Shown in pieces: positions 26,701 to 34,608 of a DNA stretch of 64,000 nucleotides. A program made the position numbers and the translations under genes. The first letter of the stretch is position 1; each line of letters starts with the position of its first letter. The notes beneath the pieces are model-generated. The model did not search any database. It was not told where the DNA came from and was given only the letters and a program-made list of their open reading frames with translations. The stretch covers positions 206,725-270,724 of the forward strand of contig NZ_CP085341.1 of the NCBI RefSeq assembly GCF_020618475.1, written 5' to 3'. Origin of the DNA: Haladaptatus halobius. Its GTDB lineage: Archaea > Halobacteriota > Halobacteria > Halobacteriales > Haladaptataceae.

Positions 26701-27313
26701 CTATCCGATTCTGTTCGACCTCACGAGCGGGGGCGACGTCGCCCTCGAGGCCGAGTCATCCACGGGGAAGACGCAACCGGGCCAGACAGTCATCAACCTC
26801 GGGAAAGCCGTCGCGAACGGACAGAAGTGCGTCTTCTTGTGTCGAGAGAAGACAGCGGATACCGTCGAGGGGACGCTGACCGACCCGCCATTCACGGCGA
26901 AAGATGGGTCGTTCTACAACAAGAAAGGCCAGGCGCTCCGGATTAACGGAACCACGTTCCCCCGACCGGACGAGATGGAAGAGACGGTCTGGCGCGAACG
27001 CGATGACCAGTACGTCCTCGAGGACCAGGATGGCCGTGTCTATGCGCGCTTTGATTCGCGTGATGCCATCTTTTCGGACGTAAACGCCTACCCCGAACGG
27101 CGACAGGACGGCGATGGCACCGGGTGTATCACGAAGCCCGTGATCCCCGGCGAGTGGTCGAGTGAGGACTACGAGATCCTCATCATTCCCGAAGACGCCG
27201 AGACACCGCAGGACGTCGTCGTCCGTCGTGATGGCGAAGATGTGCGGCTGGCGGGATTGAGTCGCGAGGAAAAAGAGGTGCCGTCGCTCGGTGCGCGATT
27301 AGACGCGATCTGA
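23732..27313 (+). CDS. VirD4/TraG-like coupling protein with C-terminal extension
   Basis: 1193 residues. The ATPase core holds Walker A GSTGYGKT (416-423) and Walker B ILDEFD (D673, E674), with a TraG/FtsK-like sensor region (GACQDLSNQLDG). No clear membrane anchor is visible, so it may dock on VirB4- or VirB6-like partners. Residues beyond about 870 form an extra region with a second P-loop consensus, AESSTGKT (1007-1014), followed by an alpha/beta pattern (KCVFLCREK), and then a beta-rich end. Coupling proteins deliver the DNA to the channel; the role of the second P-loop is unknown. Confidence 0.9.
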   Translation: MTTEIGELTERLRQNRKRKKISDIEGFELDTKERDIIERKCEHLDKPVYKVRPYRGEGGVREAITLLNGMHETAGSPETHAFEIVYDEEILDFRFVPGSGIIGKNLRDQLFEDYPDSTVEQLPEAFPAWDEDEYVAGARMHFFKSTEYPIRHIDIDGFGDENGSRSQARDPFKNILTKVTGGSTDVMLQVVFRPSQQGFRYRGKMAKVADRMRAPNTRFLTDYPATDVEKQAADIIENQQNESMYEIEIRVVAASSTKEAAEGRVHSVVHALDEFYESHNRQGFYGTPVGNTTLRSARSDMHSFLSATASRSFEGYTDMKCTASELAGVVHLSGDVNNPHIDYSESRAGIPVPIGTPRFDFTRAGLDETATPLEKQVAMFNASARGEPYWIGTGARKGTEAGIHEDVFKRHVFVPGSTGYGKTTLLKNLFRQMMDRGVGGMFYDPKGDDAEDVVSLVPEGREDDVIYIELGGNRDKQVGFNFLEVPSSEPPDTPAYKEAVEALADDLEALISLAGGEEDYWGPRMKRVVRNMVRGMAKAGYDCTLLDMYFALVSQERREQYAQMLEDERIDWIVEYAREQLADMEDSDLEPLVGRLQQWIENPITRELVSYPKSTFSVEDAIREGKIIIVEDNTTSETVGTMVATALIRRIWVAVREQSRMGEKPPMFYSILDEFDKIISANSNIARILSLARSKNLSIIGACQDLSNQLDGKEQIQNAILGQCGTILNFNPQRPGEARLMAKRHSEDIGQQDLANLGKYQLYMRTDNEHGEPTKTYKVGTFPPIDEVEDVARTDEDREALIERSLEQYGGDRRTSEDQKRDSKFYDYDGTDEDYELTEEREALILKAAYDLALKDDECDDGFVENRRIWELAKEWMGFETLRGEQFWGMVDYIPDKRLDRSERNGDMYLKCTPEGRAFFLATGVSSTSGKGKHRELLKDAYDPLTLAGLDVRLPIQTGEEEADGIAKVPFETTVSLRNVERVREQIRGDYPILFDLTSGGDVALEAESSTGKTQPGQTVINLGKAVANGQKCVFLCREKTADTVEGTLTDPPFTAKDGSFYNKKGQALRINGTTFPRPDEMEETVWRERDDQYVLEDQDGRVYARFDSRDAIFSDVNAYPERRQDGDGTGCITKPVIPGEWSSEDYEILIIPEDAETPQDVVVRRDGEDVRLAGLSREEKEVPSLGARLDAI

Positions 27314-27430
27314 GTTGCCAGCTGGTTTTTCGGAGTGGCCACGTGCCCAGATGATCGCGTCAATCGGAAAACTGGAGATTAATTACGGGACTTTCAGTGG
27401 CGTGGTCACACGGGCAAGTGCTGCATCCAC

Positions 27431-28345
27431 TCATGACAGTGCAGAAGTGGTCGAATCAGCCCCTACTGGACGATAGCTGATCATCCCCACTTCTGACGAC
27501 GGATAGAACTTCGTTCCCGGTGGCTCCGACAGCCACTGCAGCACCTGAAAGAGGTCACCGCCCGCCATTCCTGTGTGGAACAGCAGCACCAGGACACCGA
27601 TAGCCATCAGCATCCAAGTCCCCGAGAGTGCGAGTCCGACTGCAATCGGAGTGATGACCAGAAATGGAGTGGCCGTGAGCAGAATCAGCGCGCGGCGAGA
27701 GAGAACTGTATTCTCATAGATGGTTGCTGGCCCGGTGAGATTGAATGTGAACGAGGCATCTGCCCCATATGCAGCAGCGACAAGCCCATGCAGCCCTTCA
27801 TGGACGACGACCATCCCAACAAGAATCCCGCCAGAGAGGGCGAAGTTAGCCAGCAGCGAGAGGTTGGGGACAGTAGGGTATGATTCTCGGAGGAGAACGA
27901 TGGCAAAGACACTAAACCACCCGAGAGCGGTTAACGGAAAACAGCTCACGGATGCCCGCCCAGCAAACTCGAATTCTGAGCCCTCGGCAGGTTGATGTGG
28001 CTCATAGCCGTCCTCACTGAGCGTTGGTGCAGGATCCGGTGTGTCAGCAGACTCGCCCCATGTTTCTGGGTTCGTAAGGGGGGTTGTCCGCCATTTGGCG
28101 ATCGCGCGGATGAGCGAATCGAGAATCAGTGTGAGGCCAATGGTGAGGAACACGAAGAACGCAATGCCGACCGCCCATTGGTCGAAGCTGGTAATCGCAG
28201 CTGGGGTGGGGTTATCGATGATGAACACGGCAGACCACAGTCCGAGGAGGACAACGCCCACCCGAAGGCGGTGGTAGCGATTCCACGTCTGTGTGAGACC
28301 AGTCCAGACGGTTCTGGGTGCTTTCTTCCAGTACATTACAGTCAA
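27431..28345 (-). CDS. DUF3267-type membrane metalloprotease
   Basis: 304 residues. Zinc-protease motif HEGLH (182-186) lies within a hydrophobic helix and is followed by further membrane helices. Other hydrophobic segments are at about 30-45, 57-80 and 138-153. A C-terminal segment GGDLFQVLQWLSEPPG supplies a conserved Asp, as in DUF3267 proteins. The family is related to site-2 proteases. Convergent with the end of the conjugation operon, so it is probably cargo. Substrate unknown. Confidence 0.85.
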   Translation of the reverse strand: MTVMYWKKAPRTVWTGLTQTWNRYHRLRVGVVLLGLWSAVFIIDNPTPAAITSFDQWAVGIAFFVFLTIGLTLILDSLIRAIAKWRTTPLTNPETWGESADTPDPAPTLSEDGYEPHQPAEGSEFEFAGRASVSCFPLTALGWFSVFAIVLLRESYPTVPNLSLLANFALSGGILVGMVVVHEGLHGLVAAAYGADASFTFNLTGPATIYENTVLSRRALILLTATPFLVITPIAVGLALSGTWMLMAIGVLVLLFHTGMAGGDLFQVLQWLSEPPGTKFYPSSEVGMISYRPVGADSTTSALS

Positions 28346-28625
28346 CTATTACTGAAACGAATATAAAGAAGTAGGGGCTGAGAGAAATGATCACGTGTGA
28401 ATCAGTCGCCATCGATCACGGGCGACAAAGACACACTGGCCAGTGAGGACAGCCGCAACCATCCAACCAATCGCACCGTATCCCTGTGCGCGCATTTCGT
28501 CGAGCTCCACGATCTTTTACATACGGCTCCGCCGGGGTCGCTGTTCGTTGGCAGCCAGTAATCGACAAACTACTTTCACTCTGGTTTCGGGACAATTAAC
28601 CAGCCAGCCATCCACCCATATCGAC

Positions 28626-29810
28626 ATGAACCATCGAATCGATCGCGACGAGCAGGCAGGAACTCACCAGCAGAGCGACGGTCTCTGGGGAGCAGACAAG
28701 CTTAGAACCCGAACGGACGACCGCGCACCACTCACACACCGGACAGATCGTATCGCGCTCCGAAACGAAATGGATACACCCATCGTGTACGTGGACGACG
28801 ATCCACTGTTTTTCCTCGCACCAGACGAGGAATCGATGCAACAGTCGCTACTGAAGGACGGTATCGCCGACATTCGCCACCAGCATTACGCCGTAGAGGC
28901 GGACGACCTCGGCGAGAGCGAGACGATCGTCCGGGAGATCATCGACCAGTTCGACGCCGATACCGGCCAGAAATTCTACTATGGGATTGCAGGCGAGCGA
29001 GCACAGATTTGTGGGAACGGTCTCGACGACTACTTCGACGCGATTGCTAACTTCCGTACCATCTACACAGACCTCGAAACGCAGCTCGACCCCACTGGCA
29101 CGTACCAACGAACGGGCTTTCCTCACGAAAACGAGTATATGAGTGTGCAGTGCATCGGTCTCACCTCCGTTGAGGGGTTCTGGCTGCGATTCAACACGCG
29201 GATGACTGAGGCACCGGATGAGGAATACTATTCAAGGACGTCGGTGTCGGTGACGTCACTCGAACAGCATGGCACGCTCACAACCATGTGGCTCCAGGAT
29301 CGGCTTGACCATCCCGCTCTCAGCAGCCCCTCGTCGGTTGATCGGCAGGACGCCGCAGCGGCACAGGCGAAACTGCCGCTCGGACCGAGCCCACTCACGG
29401 ACGTCAAACATCACCGACTCATCGGGTATCGCAGCCGTGACGAGACGGTCGAGTACATCACGTGTGAGAATCCGTACTATCGAGCGGAACAGACGGCACG
29501 CAGCGAGCAGTTCGACCGTCTCGACGATGCAGGTGTGCCGCGGGATGTGATTCGGCGAGTCATCAATATTGACCGCATACCGCTCCGCCCGCGAGGCGGC
29601 TCACATGGTGTTGATGAAGACGTTTTCATCAAGGGCGCGTTCGAGATCACACAGTTCGGCACGCCCACGGGACCGGGAGCCGGCGGTGTGGCGCTACTCT
29701 CTGGAAAAGTAAACCCAGTGCTGGAAGAGGACTTCGCCGAGTGGAAGATGGCAGTACGTGCCAAGCGTGAGAAGCAGACTCGTGGGTTTCTCGACCGACT
29801 CAGATTGTGA
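28626..29810 (+). CDS. uncharacterised element-borne protein
   Basis: 394 residues from ATG 28626; a later start at 28770 (MDTPIVYVDDD) would remove a polar 48-residue lead that may be non-coding. Acidic, soluble, mixed alpha/beta; no motif recognised. A Gly-rich segment (TPTGPGAGGVALLSGK) sits near the C-terminus. Located beside the DUF3267 gene and before the toxin-antitoxin pair; possibly part of the mobile element's cargo. Confidence 0.65.
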   Translation: MNHRIDRDEQAGTHQQSDGLWGADKLRTRTDDRAPLTHRTDRIALRNEMDTPIVYVDDDPLFFLAPDEESMQQSLLKDGIADIRHQHYAVEADDLGESETIVREIIDQFDADTGQKFYYGIAGERAQICGNGLDDYFDAIANFRTIYTDLETQLDPTGTYQRTGFPHENEYMSVQCIGLTSVEGFWLRFNTRMTEAPDEEYYSRTSVSVTSLEQHGTLTTMWLQDRLDHPALSSPSSVDRQDAAAAQAKLPLGPSPLTDVKHHRLIGYRSRDETVEYITCENPYYRAEQTARSEQFDRLDDAGVPRDVIRRVINIDRIPLRPRGGSHGVDEDVFIKGAFEITQFGTPTGPGAGGVALLSGKVNPVLEEDFAEWKMAVRAKREKQTRGFLDRLRL

Positions 29811-29927
29811 GGAGGTCCACCGGCAGTGGCACCGTTCGACATCGAGATCATAGCCCACGATTGGTGGTTAAGGTGGTGAGCACATTTCCAGTTGTGCCGT
29901 TCAGTAGCGATTGTGTCTTGCGCTGGT

Positions 29928-29942
29928 TAGTACTGCATACTA
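29928..29942. promoter_or_regulatory. palindrome TAGTAY-N3-ATACTA, copy 3
   Basis: TAGTAC-TGC-ATACTA, one mismatch to the perfect copies, flanked by GGT and ATC, between the convergent ends of the orphan gene (29810) and mazF (29981). Confidence 0.4.
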
Positions 29943-29980
29943 ATCTCATCACTTCCGATACTTCGGAAATGCGACAATAG

Positions 29981-30322
29981 CTACGCTAATCCGAGGCTTA
30001 CTTTGAGCGCCGTGTCAATCTCGCCCATCTTCTCGTCACTTACCTGTCCAAGCGTCCGCTCGATACGCTTCTCAACGTCCACAGTCCTGATTTGGTCGAG
30101 CTGCACCGCAGAATCCTTCTCAACCTCCTCGTCGCTCGCACGGAGCACGACCACAAACGGGTACTCCGAGATCGTCGTCGTCATCGGAGCGATGATGGTC
30201 GTTGGCGAGTACTGGTTGCCCGTGTCGTTCTGCACGACGACCGCAGGCCGTGTCTTCCGAATCTCGGACCCCTTGGTGGGGTCAAGCTGAACAAGCACGA
30301 TGTCGCCACGGCGAACGCTCAT
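29981..30322 (-). CDS. mazF: MazF/PemK-family toxin
   Basis: 113 residues. RRGDIVLVQLDPTKGSEIRK, RPAVVVQND and TIIAPMTTT are the conserved MazF strands, with the substrate-binding Arg/Thr residues in place; length is normal and the gene looks intact. MazF proteins are sequence-specific endoribonucleases. Starts inside the upstream AbrB gene stop (ATGA overlap), giving the standard antitoxin-first operon. On an integrated element this pair may stabilise its maintenance. Confidence 0.95.
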   Translation of the reverse strand: MSVRRGDIVLVQLDPTKGSEIRKTRPAVVVQNDTGNQYSPTTIIAPMTTTISEYPFVVVLRASDEEVEKDSAVQLDQIRTVDVEKRIERTLGQVSDEKMGEIDTALKVSLGLA

Positions 30323-30570
30323 AGAGAGTCGTTCGCCTCACTCGAAACGCCTTCCCATTCGTCGTTGATGCGACGGGCCTCCTCGGCGTGGTCGCGGTAC
30401 GCTTGGGCAAGGTCGTCGTCGTCCACACTGTCTGCTTTCCGAATCACGATTTGGCCGTTATCGCGTTCAACGACGACCTCGTCGCCGCCGTGGATGTTTT
30501 CCTGTTCTCGAATCCATTTCGGGATTGTGACTTGTCCGCGGTCACCGACGCGCCGTTTGTTCTGAACCAT
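30319..30570 (-). CDS. AbrB/SpoVT-type antitoxin
   Basis: 83 residues. Swapped-hairpin AbrB DNA-binding domain in the first 46 residues (RRVGDRGQVTIPKWIRE, DEVVVERDNGQIVIRK), then an acidic helical tail that would bind and block MazF. Upstream of and overlapping mazF. Likely autoregulates the operon promoter; an imperfect TAGTAT palindrome lies 103 bp upstream at 30673. Confidence 0.93.
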   Translation of the reverse strand: MVQNKRRVGDRGQVTIPKWIREQENIHGGDEVVVERDNGQIVIRKADSVDDDDLAQAYRDHAEEARRINDEWEGVSSEANDSL

Positions 30571-30672
30571 TACACTAATTCATACTATTTTCATATCTAT
30601 AAGCGTGTCGGTGCTCCCGCCGCTTATACCGTTCAACAGCAGTGTTCGATAGCAATTGTCAACCTTGTGAGT

Positions 30673-30687
30673 TAGTATGAGCTACTA
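30673..30687. promoter_or_regulatory. palindrome TAGTAT-N3-MTACTA, copy 4
   Basis: TAGTAT-GAG-CTACTA, one mismatch, between the recombinase stop (30718) and the AbrB gene start (30570), thus upstream of the toxin-antitoxin operon. Confidence 0.4.
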
Positions 30688-30717
30688 GCCTGCGAACGTC
30701 CGAACAAAGAAGAACAC

Positions 30718-31302
30718 CTACAACCAGGACACCTTTGCACGTTCTTCCTGCTGCTTTGTCATCGAATAGGCACCGAGATAGTGTTCGCGAAACGTCTTCC
30801 AATCCTCCCAGCCACCCCATTCCATCACCATTCCTGGTTCCACATCATCCTCAACAAGCAGAGTCCCCCACGTTCGTCGGAGGTCATGCGATGTCAGATA
30901 CTTCCACCCCTCGTCGTTGTCTGTGGCACGCAGCGTGTTCGCTGCGGTTTCGACCCAGCGTTGCATTGTTCGCGTTGATCGATCCACGAGCGGAATATCC
31001 GCGTCTTCCTGTCGCGTATCGGCGTAGGCGTCGATGGTTGCGGCGAGTCCGAGTGGAATCGGCGTTTCTCGATATTTCGATCCTTTGCCGTCCCAGACGC
31101 GAACGAACGTCCCAGCTTGGCTTTCGACGATATCCGGGGGAGTGACTGCGACGATCTCGGCGGCGCGCAGGCCACACCGCCCACCGAGTCCGAATGCGAT
31201 TTTCTGGGGAGTGGTGTCGGCGGTCGCGAGGAAGCGGGTGAGTTCGTCGCTGGTGAGCCAGACCTTTTTGCCTTGATCGACAGCGTGATTTTTCAGTTGC
31301 AT
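30718..31302 (-). CDS. tyrosine recombinase (integrase)
   Basis: 194 residues comprising almost only the catalytic domain. The tetrad is visible: R46 in GLRAAE, a Lys near 73-76, HDLRR (H139, R142), GGW (W165 in the second His position) and nucleophile Y175 in REHYLGAYS. The N-terminal core-binding domain is very short (about 20 residues), a layout seen in several haloarchaeal integrases. It sits at the end of the conjugation/cargo region and probably marks one boundary of the integrated element. Confidence 0.9.
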   Translation of the reverse strand: MQLKNHAVDQGKKVWLTSDELTRFLATADTTPQKIAFGLGGRCGLRAAEIVAVTPPDIVESQAGTFVRVWDGKGSKYRETPIPLGLAATIDAYADTRQEDADIPLVDRSTRTMQRWVETAANTLRATDNDEGWKYLTSHDLRRTWGTLLVEDDVEPGMVMEWGGWEDWKTFREHYLGAYSMTKQQEERAKVSWL

Positions 31303-31400
31303 AGGGTGTCGCTTATCTCAGCTAATACGACACAAAATAATGAAAGTAATGGGTTTGGACGCTGATTTTTACTCAAGGGTATTTAAAGGAACAAGTTTGC

Positions 31401-31429
31401 GTGTCGGAGAATGCGGGGAACTCCGACAC
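31401..31429. repeat. perfect 9-bp hairpin upstream of the recombinase
   Basis: GTGTCGGAG and CTCCGACAC separated by 11 bases, 99 bp upstream of the recombinase start. Could be part of the attachment site core, a recombinase-binding pair, or a transcription terminator. No tRNA gene is present here. Confidence 0.55.
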
Positions 31430-31569
31430 CAACACCCCATCACATCGGCCGATCGATGCTGGAAATCACCTCGCACTCAATAGGACTCGATCGAACCCTA
31501 GTCACTATCGTCGCAACGCAGGAAACAGCCTCCCCACTCAGTAGTGGACGACTCTAGCGTCTCCGAGGG

Positions 31570-31905
31570 TTATCTCTCAGCTTGCTCGACAGTGCTGGAC
31601 ACACAGTCGAGGAGTGCCTCAACGAGTGGGTCTGGCTGGTACTGCACGATCTGGGCTTCCGAGTCGTGCGTAATGACGTCTGCAGCAGCTAAGCGGGGCA
31701 GATGGATCTGTTCGAGCGAGATCCGTCCTATTTCTTGGTCGATGTCGTGCTGGTGACTGAGCTCCGTGACGAGCTTGGCGACAGGGACGGACGTGGCAGG
31801 GGACGTTTGTAACTGGCGGAGGAGTGTCCGACGCTCGGGATGCGCGAGAATTCGAAAACAATCAGTGATTGCTTGGTCAGTGTCTGGATTAACGGGTGGA
31901 CGCAT
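31570..31905 (-). CDS. DUF7344-like winged-helix protein
   Basis: 111 residues. FRILAHPERRTLLRQLQ, then LEQIHLPRLAAADVITHDSEAQIVQYQPDPLVEALLD fit the haloarchaeal wHTH family annotated as DUF7344 (name from memory). Such proteins are abundant in haloarchaea and probably regulate neighbouring genes. First recognisable gene beyond the recombinase. Confidence 0.85.
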   Translation of the reverse strand: MRPPVNPDTDQAITDCFRILAHPERRTLLRQLQTSPATSVPVAKLVTELSHQHDIDQEIGRISLEQIHLPRLAAADVITHDSEAQIVQYQPDPLVEALLDCVSSTVEQAER

Positions 31906-32038
31906 AGCAGGTCGCTGTACTCGGCGGCTGGCATTAAAGATGTCTCTAGGAAATAATTCACAGATAATTTATATAACGTTCATCAAAGTATGACACTGGT
32001 ACGCAATCACATCACCAAATAATGCACAATGACACCAT

Positions 32039-32242
32039 GTGACAACCCATCAGATAACACATCTTGATCAGGCACGCACTCCTTTCCATCTGAGAAGGCA
32101 ATTTGAGATTATGATAAAAATTATGGAACTTGTAGCCGAGGAATTCCTCAGTGGACGTATCCACATCCGAGAGAATACGACGCCAATCCGAAACATCTCA
32201 ATCACTCCCCCTGATAAAATCACAGATCTAGAGCAAGAATAA
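32039..32242 (+). CDS. possible small protein
   Basis: 67 residues from a GTG. One amphipathic helix (FEIMIKIMELVAEEFLSGRI) and a polar tail; no family, AT-rich codons. May be spurious. Confidence 0.3.
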   Translation: MTTHQITHLDQARTPFHLRRQFEIMIKIMELVAEEFLSGRIHIRENTTPIRNISITPPDKITDLEQE

Positions 32243-32375
32243 TCTCATATTTGTTTACAAACGCGAAATTCCTGTCGCTACCAAAGACCACTCGCTCACA
32301 CGGTCTCACTACCTTGGAATGGTAACACACCGCAAAGGATTTAATAAATTAGTGATAATCTCTAATCGGATACCA

Positions 32376-32648
32376 ATGCATGACCTGACTGGCTTTCAAC
32401 GAGACCTGCTGTACGTCGTGTCCGGGTTGGACGACCCACATGGACTCGCCATCAAAGATGACCTCGAAGATTACTACGAAGCGGAAGTCCATCACGGGCG
32501 ACTGTATCCAAACCTGGATACGCTCGTCGACAAGGGTCTAATCGAGAAGAGCGCAAAAGACCGCCGAACAAACGCCTACACGCTGACCCAGCGTGGCCAG
32601 CGAGAAATCGAAGCTCGGAGAAACTGGGAGCAGCAGTATCTCGAGTAG
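32376..32648 (+). CDS. PadR-family transcriptional regulator
   Basis: 90 residues from MHDLTGFQRDLLYVVSG. PadR motifs: DPHGLAIKDDLEDYYEAEVHHGRLYPNLD (residues about 18-46) and wing KSAKDRRTNAYTLTQRG. The start at 32376 matches the paralogues and drops a 19-residue non-homologous lead. The most divergent of the three PadR copies in the window. Confidence 0.92.
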   Translation: MHDLTGFQRDLLYVVSGLDDPHGLAIKDDLEDYYEAEVHHGRLYPNLDTLVDKGLIEKSAKDRRTNAYTLTQRGQREIEARRNWEQQYLE

Positions 32649-32767
32649 AGTACTCGTGCAGCCTGACAAAGACACTACTACGCCTGTCTTTCACCAGTCT
32701 GCCGCGTCATCGAGTTGAACTTCTTTTCCAGAACCAAGCACAGCGCAACTGACTCAGATACCGTCTC

Positions 32768-34036
32768 TCAGTGCTCAAGTGCGAACCACTCAGTTGTATA
32801 GCCCGTTTGTTGGAGATGCCAGCGCTGTTCAGGGCCACGCAGACTCACGCGAAGCTCAATCACCGCATCAACCTCTGATTTGAGTGTATCAACACACGCT
32901 GCGTCAGGATCTGTCTGGAGGAAATAGTACCCGACGGCATCAGCCCCACTCACTGCCTGAAAGAGTGGTATGAGAAAGTCACGCTCGTCGATGGCAGTGT
33001 CGGTGATGAGCGGCCGCAGTGAATCAACATAGAGCCGACATCCACCCTTTCCGTGGTCAGTATAGTCCGGATCAGTATTCGCAAGCGTCTGAATCACTGC
33101 CGTGCGGAGATCGGCCAGCTCGTCGGAGATCGATGAAATGTGTGCCCCGTACTCGTGAGTGTTCTCACTGCTGGCTATGGATCGCACTGTCGCACGGTTC
33201 CGATGCGTGAGGATCTCCACCTGGTCGCCTGGCGTGGGTGCTGGTGCCCTTTGGTGCTGGGTGTCTGTGGGCGACCCCTCAAGGAGTGCAATCAACTCGT
33301 GACGATCGAGCTTCGACTCTGGGTCTGAGTCGCCACGCAGGAATGCCCGCGTCATGTCGAAGACACTATTGGGAACATCGCCGATCACGAGAATATTCCC
33401 ACCGTCCTCTTTGAGCTGCTCAAGTTCGGAGACGAGTGTAATCACTCCTGTACTTGTGACCGTCACAACATAGCCTTCGAACGCAAACGAGACAGCGCCC
33501 GCTGCACGGAGCGTCCCGTCGTGTGTCGGCGTGAAGAGTGCTGTGAGTGCCTCTGGATCAATGCGGTCAGAGAGCCGCTCACGCAAGGTCGTTGGGTTGC
33601 TGTCGACGATGTCAGCCACCGCCACCACAACTGCCGTGGCGAGGTCACGCGTTTGCGCGCATGTATGATGCGCCGGTGGTGTGTCGTCACCCGACGTGCC
33701 GGCAAACATATCGGGTAGTGGTGAGTCGCTGTCGAGCGATGGCGTGACTGGTTGGTCGATGATCGTGATCTCACCTGTCTCTCGGATGCGCACGCCGTGC
33801 TCACACCACGAAAACACAAGTTCTGTCGGATACTCTGGTGACACCCCCGATTCGGACTGCAGGGAGGGGGTGAGCAGGGTATCGAGTGCGTCGGGATCGA
33901 CGGCATCATATAGCGGCGGCAGATCAGCGGGTGTTGTGTCGAGAACACTCCCCATTGCTGTGATCAACTGTGTACTCAGCGAGTGGGCCTCTCGATCGGA
34001 CTCAAAATAAAACCGAGAGATCCGATGTTGATTCAT
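32768..34036 (-). CDS. HalOD1-HalOD1-DUF7504-like signalling protein (copy 1)
   Basis: 422 residues. Two HalOD1 output domains in tandem: LPPLYDAVDPDALDTLL...LVFSWCEHGVRIRETGEITI (about 36-97) and LRERLSDRIDPEALTALF...VSFAFEGYVVTVTSTGVITL (about 150-205). A C-terminal region with GGNILVIGDVPNSVFD, LYVDSLRPLI and a final IELRVS resembles the haloarchaeal RecA/KaiC-like DUF7504 family (name from memory) but has no clear P-loop. Ends GYTTEWFALEH. Paralogue of 55743-57014. Probably a signal-output protein; partner candidate is the small protein at 35941. Confidence 0.82.
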   Translation of the reverse strand: MNQHRISRFYFESDREAHSLSTQLITAMGSVLDTTPADLPPLYDAVDPDALDTLLTPSLQSESGVSPEYPTELVFSWCEHGVRIRETGEITIIDQPVTPSLDSDSPLPDMFAGTSGDDTPPAHHTCAQTRDLATAVVVAVADIVDSNPTTLRERLSDRIDPEALTALFTPTHDGTLRAAGAVSFAFEGYVVTVTSTGVITLVSELEQLKEDGGNILVIGDVPNSVFDMTRAFLRGDSDPESKLDRHELIALLEGSPTDTQHQRAPAPTPGDQVEILTHRNRATVRSIASSENTHEYGAHISSISDELADLRTAVIQTLANTDPDYTDHGKGGCRLYVDSLRPLITDTAIDERDFLIPLFQAVSGADAVGYYFLQTDPDAACVDTLKSEVDAVIELRVSLRGPEQRWHLQQTGYTTEWFALEH

Positions 34037-34247
34037 TATGATTGTGCATCGTTAGCGGAGCACGGTCTAAAATGCTCTGGCAGTTAGCAACCCGTTAACC
34101 CTATCTCAGTCGCCCTCGCCGAACTGCGAGAGCGTTGTTCAATGTGGAAGGTATCTCTGCACCCGACATCTCATAGAGTTCGTTAGCCAGTGCGTCGATG
34201 GTGGTCTCTCCATACCCAGAAGAAGGGAACGAGCGCCTTGTTCGTGA

Positions 34248-34535
34248 GGATGCCGCGTTCGAGTTCACTTCCACATCTGGAAACGGCTGGAAGAGCTAGC
34301 CGAACAGGAATGTGTCGGCTGGCACCACGAAGTCAACAATCGTTGGTATATCTCACCTTCTGTACGCACTGAGGAAAGCCTCCGACCTCGCCTCGATGAT
34401 TATGTGCCATTCCAAACCAGACTCCAGTTGGATTCGTCAAGCCGTTCGTCGGTGGGGGGGAACTCTCAAGAATGGCTTCGGGTCGCGATCTATCCCGAGA
34501 GCACACAGTTTCACCACGCTGGTTGTACTCGATGA
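34248..34535 (+). pseudogene. remnant of a wHTH-like gene
   Basis: A 95-codon open frame without a start codon reads HIWKRLEELAEQECVGW, HHEVNNRWYISPSVR, LRPRLDDYVP and ends at TGA 34533. It looks like real protein (helix followed by wing). A separate frame just upstream (34201-34260) gives NERLVREDAAFEF, which may be its displaced N-terminus, implying a frameshift. Family unknown. Confidence 0.45.
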
Positions 34536-34608
34536 TGCCATGGTCGACAGACTTTTTAGAGTTTTCTTCATTGTCAGTATCGATACCACAGAGGGGTGAA
34601 CACCGACT

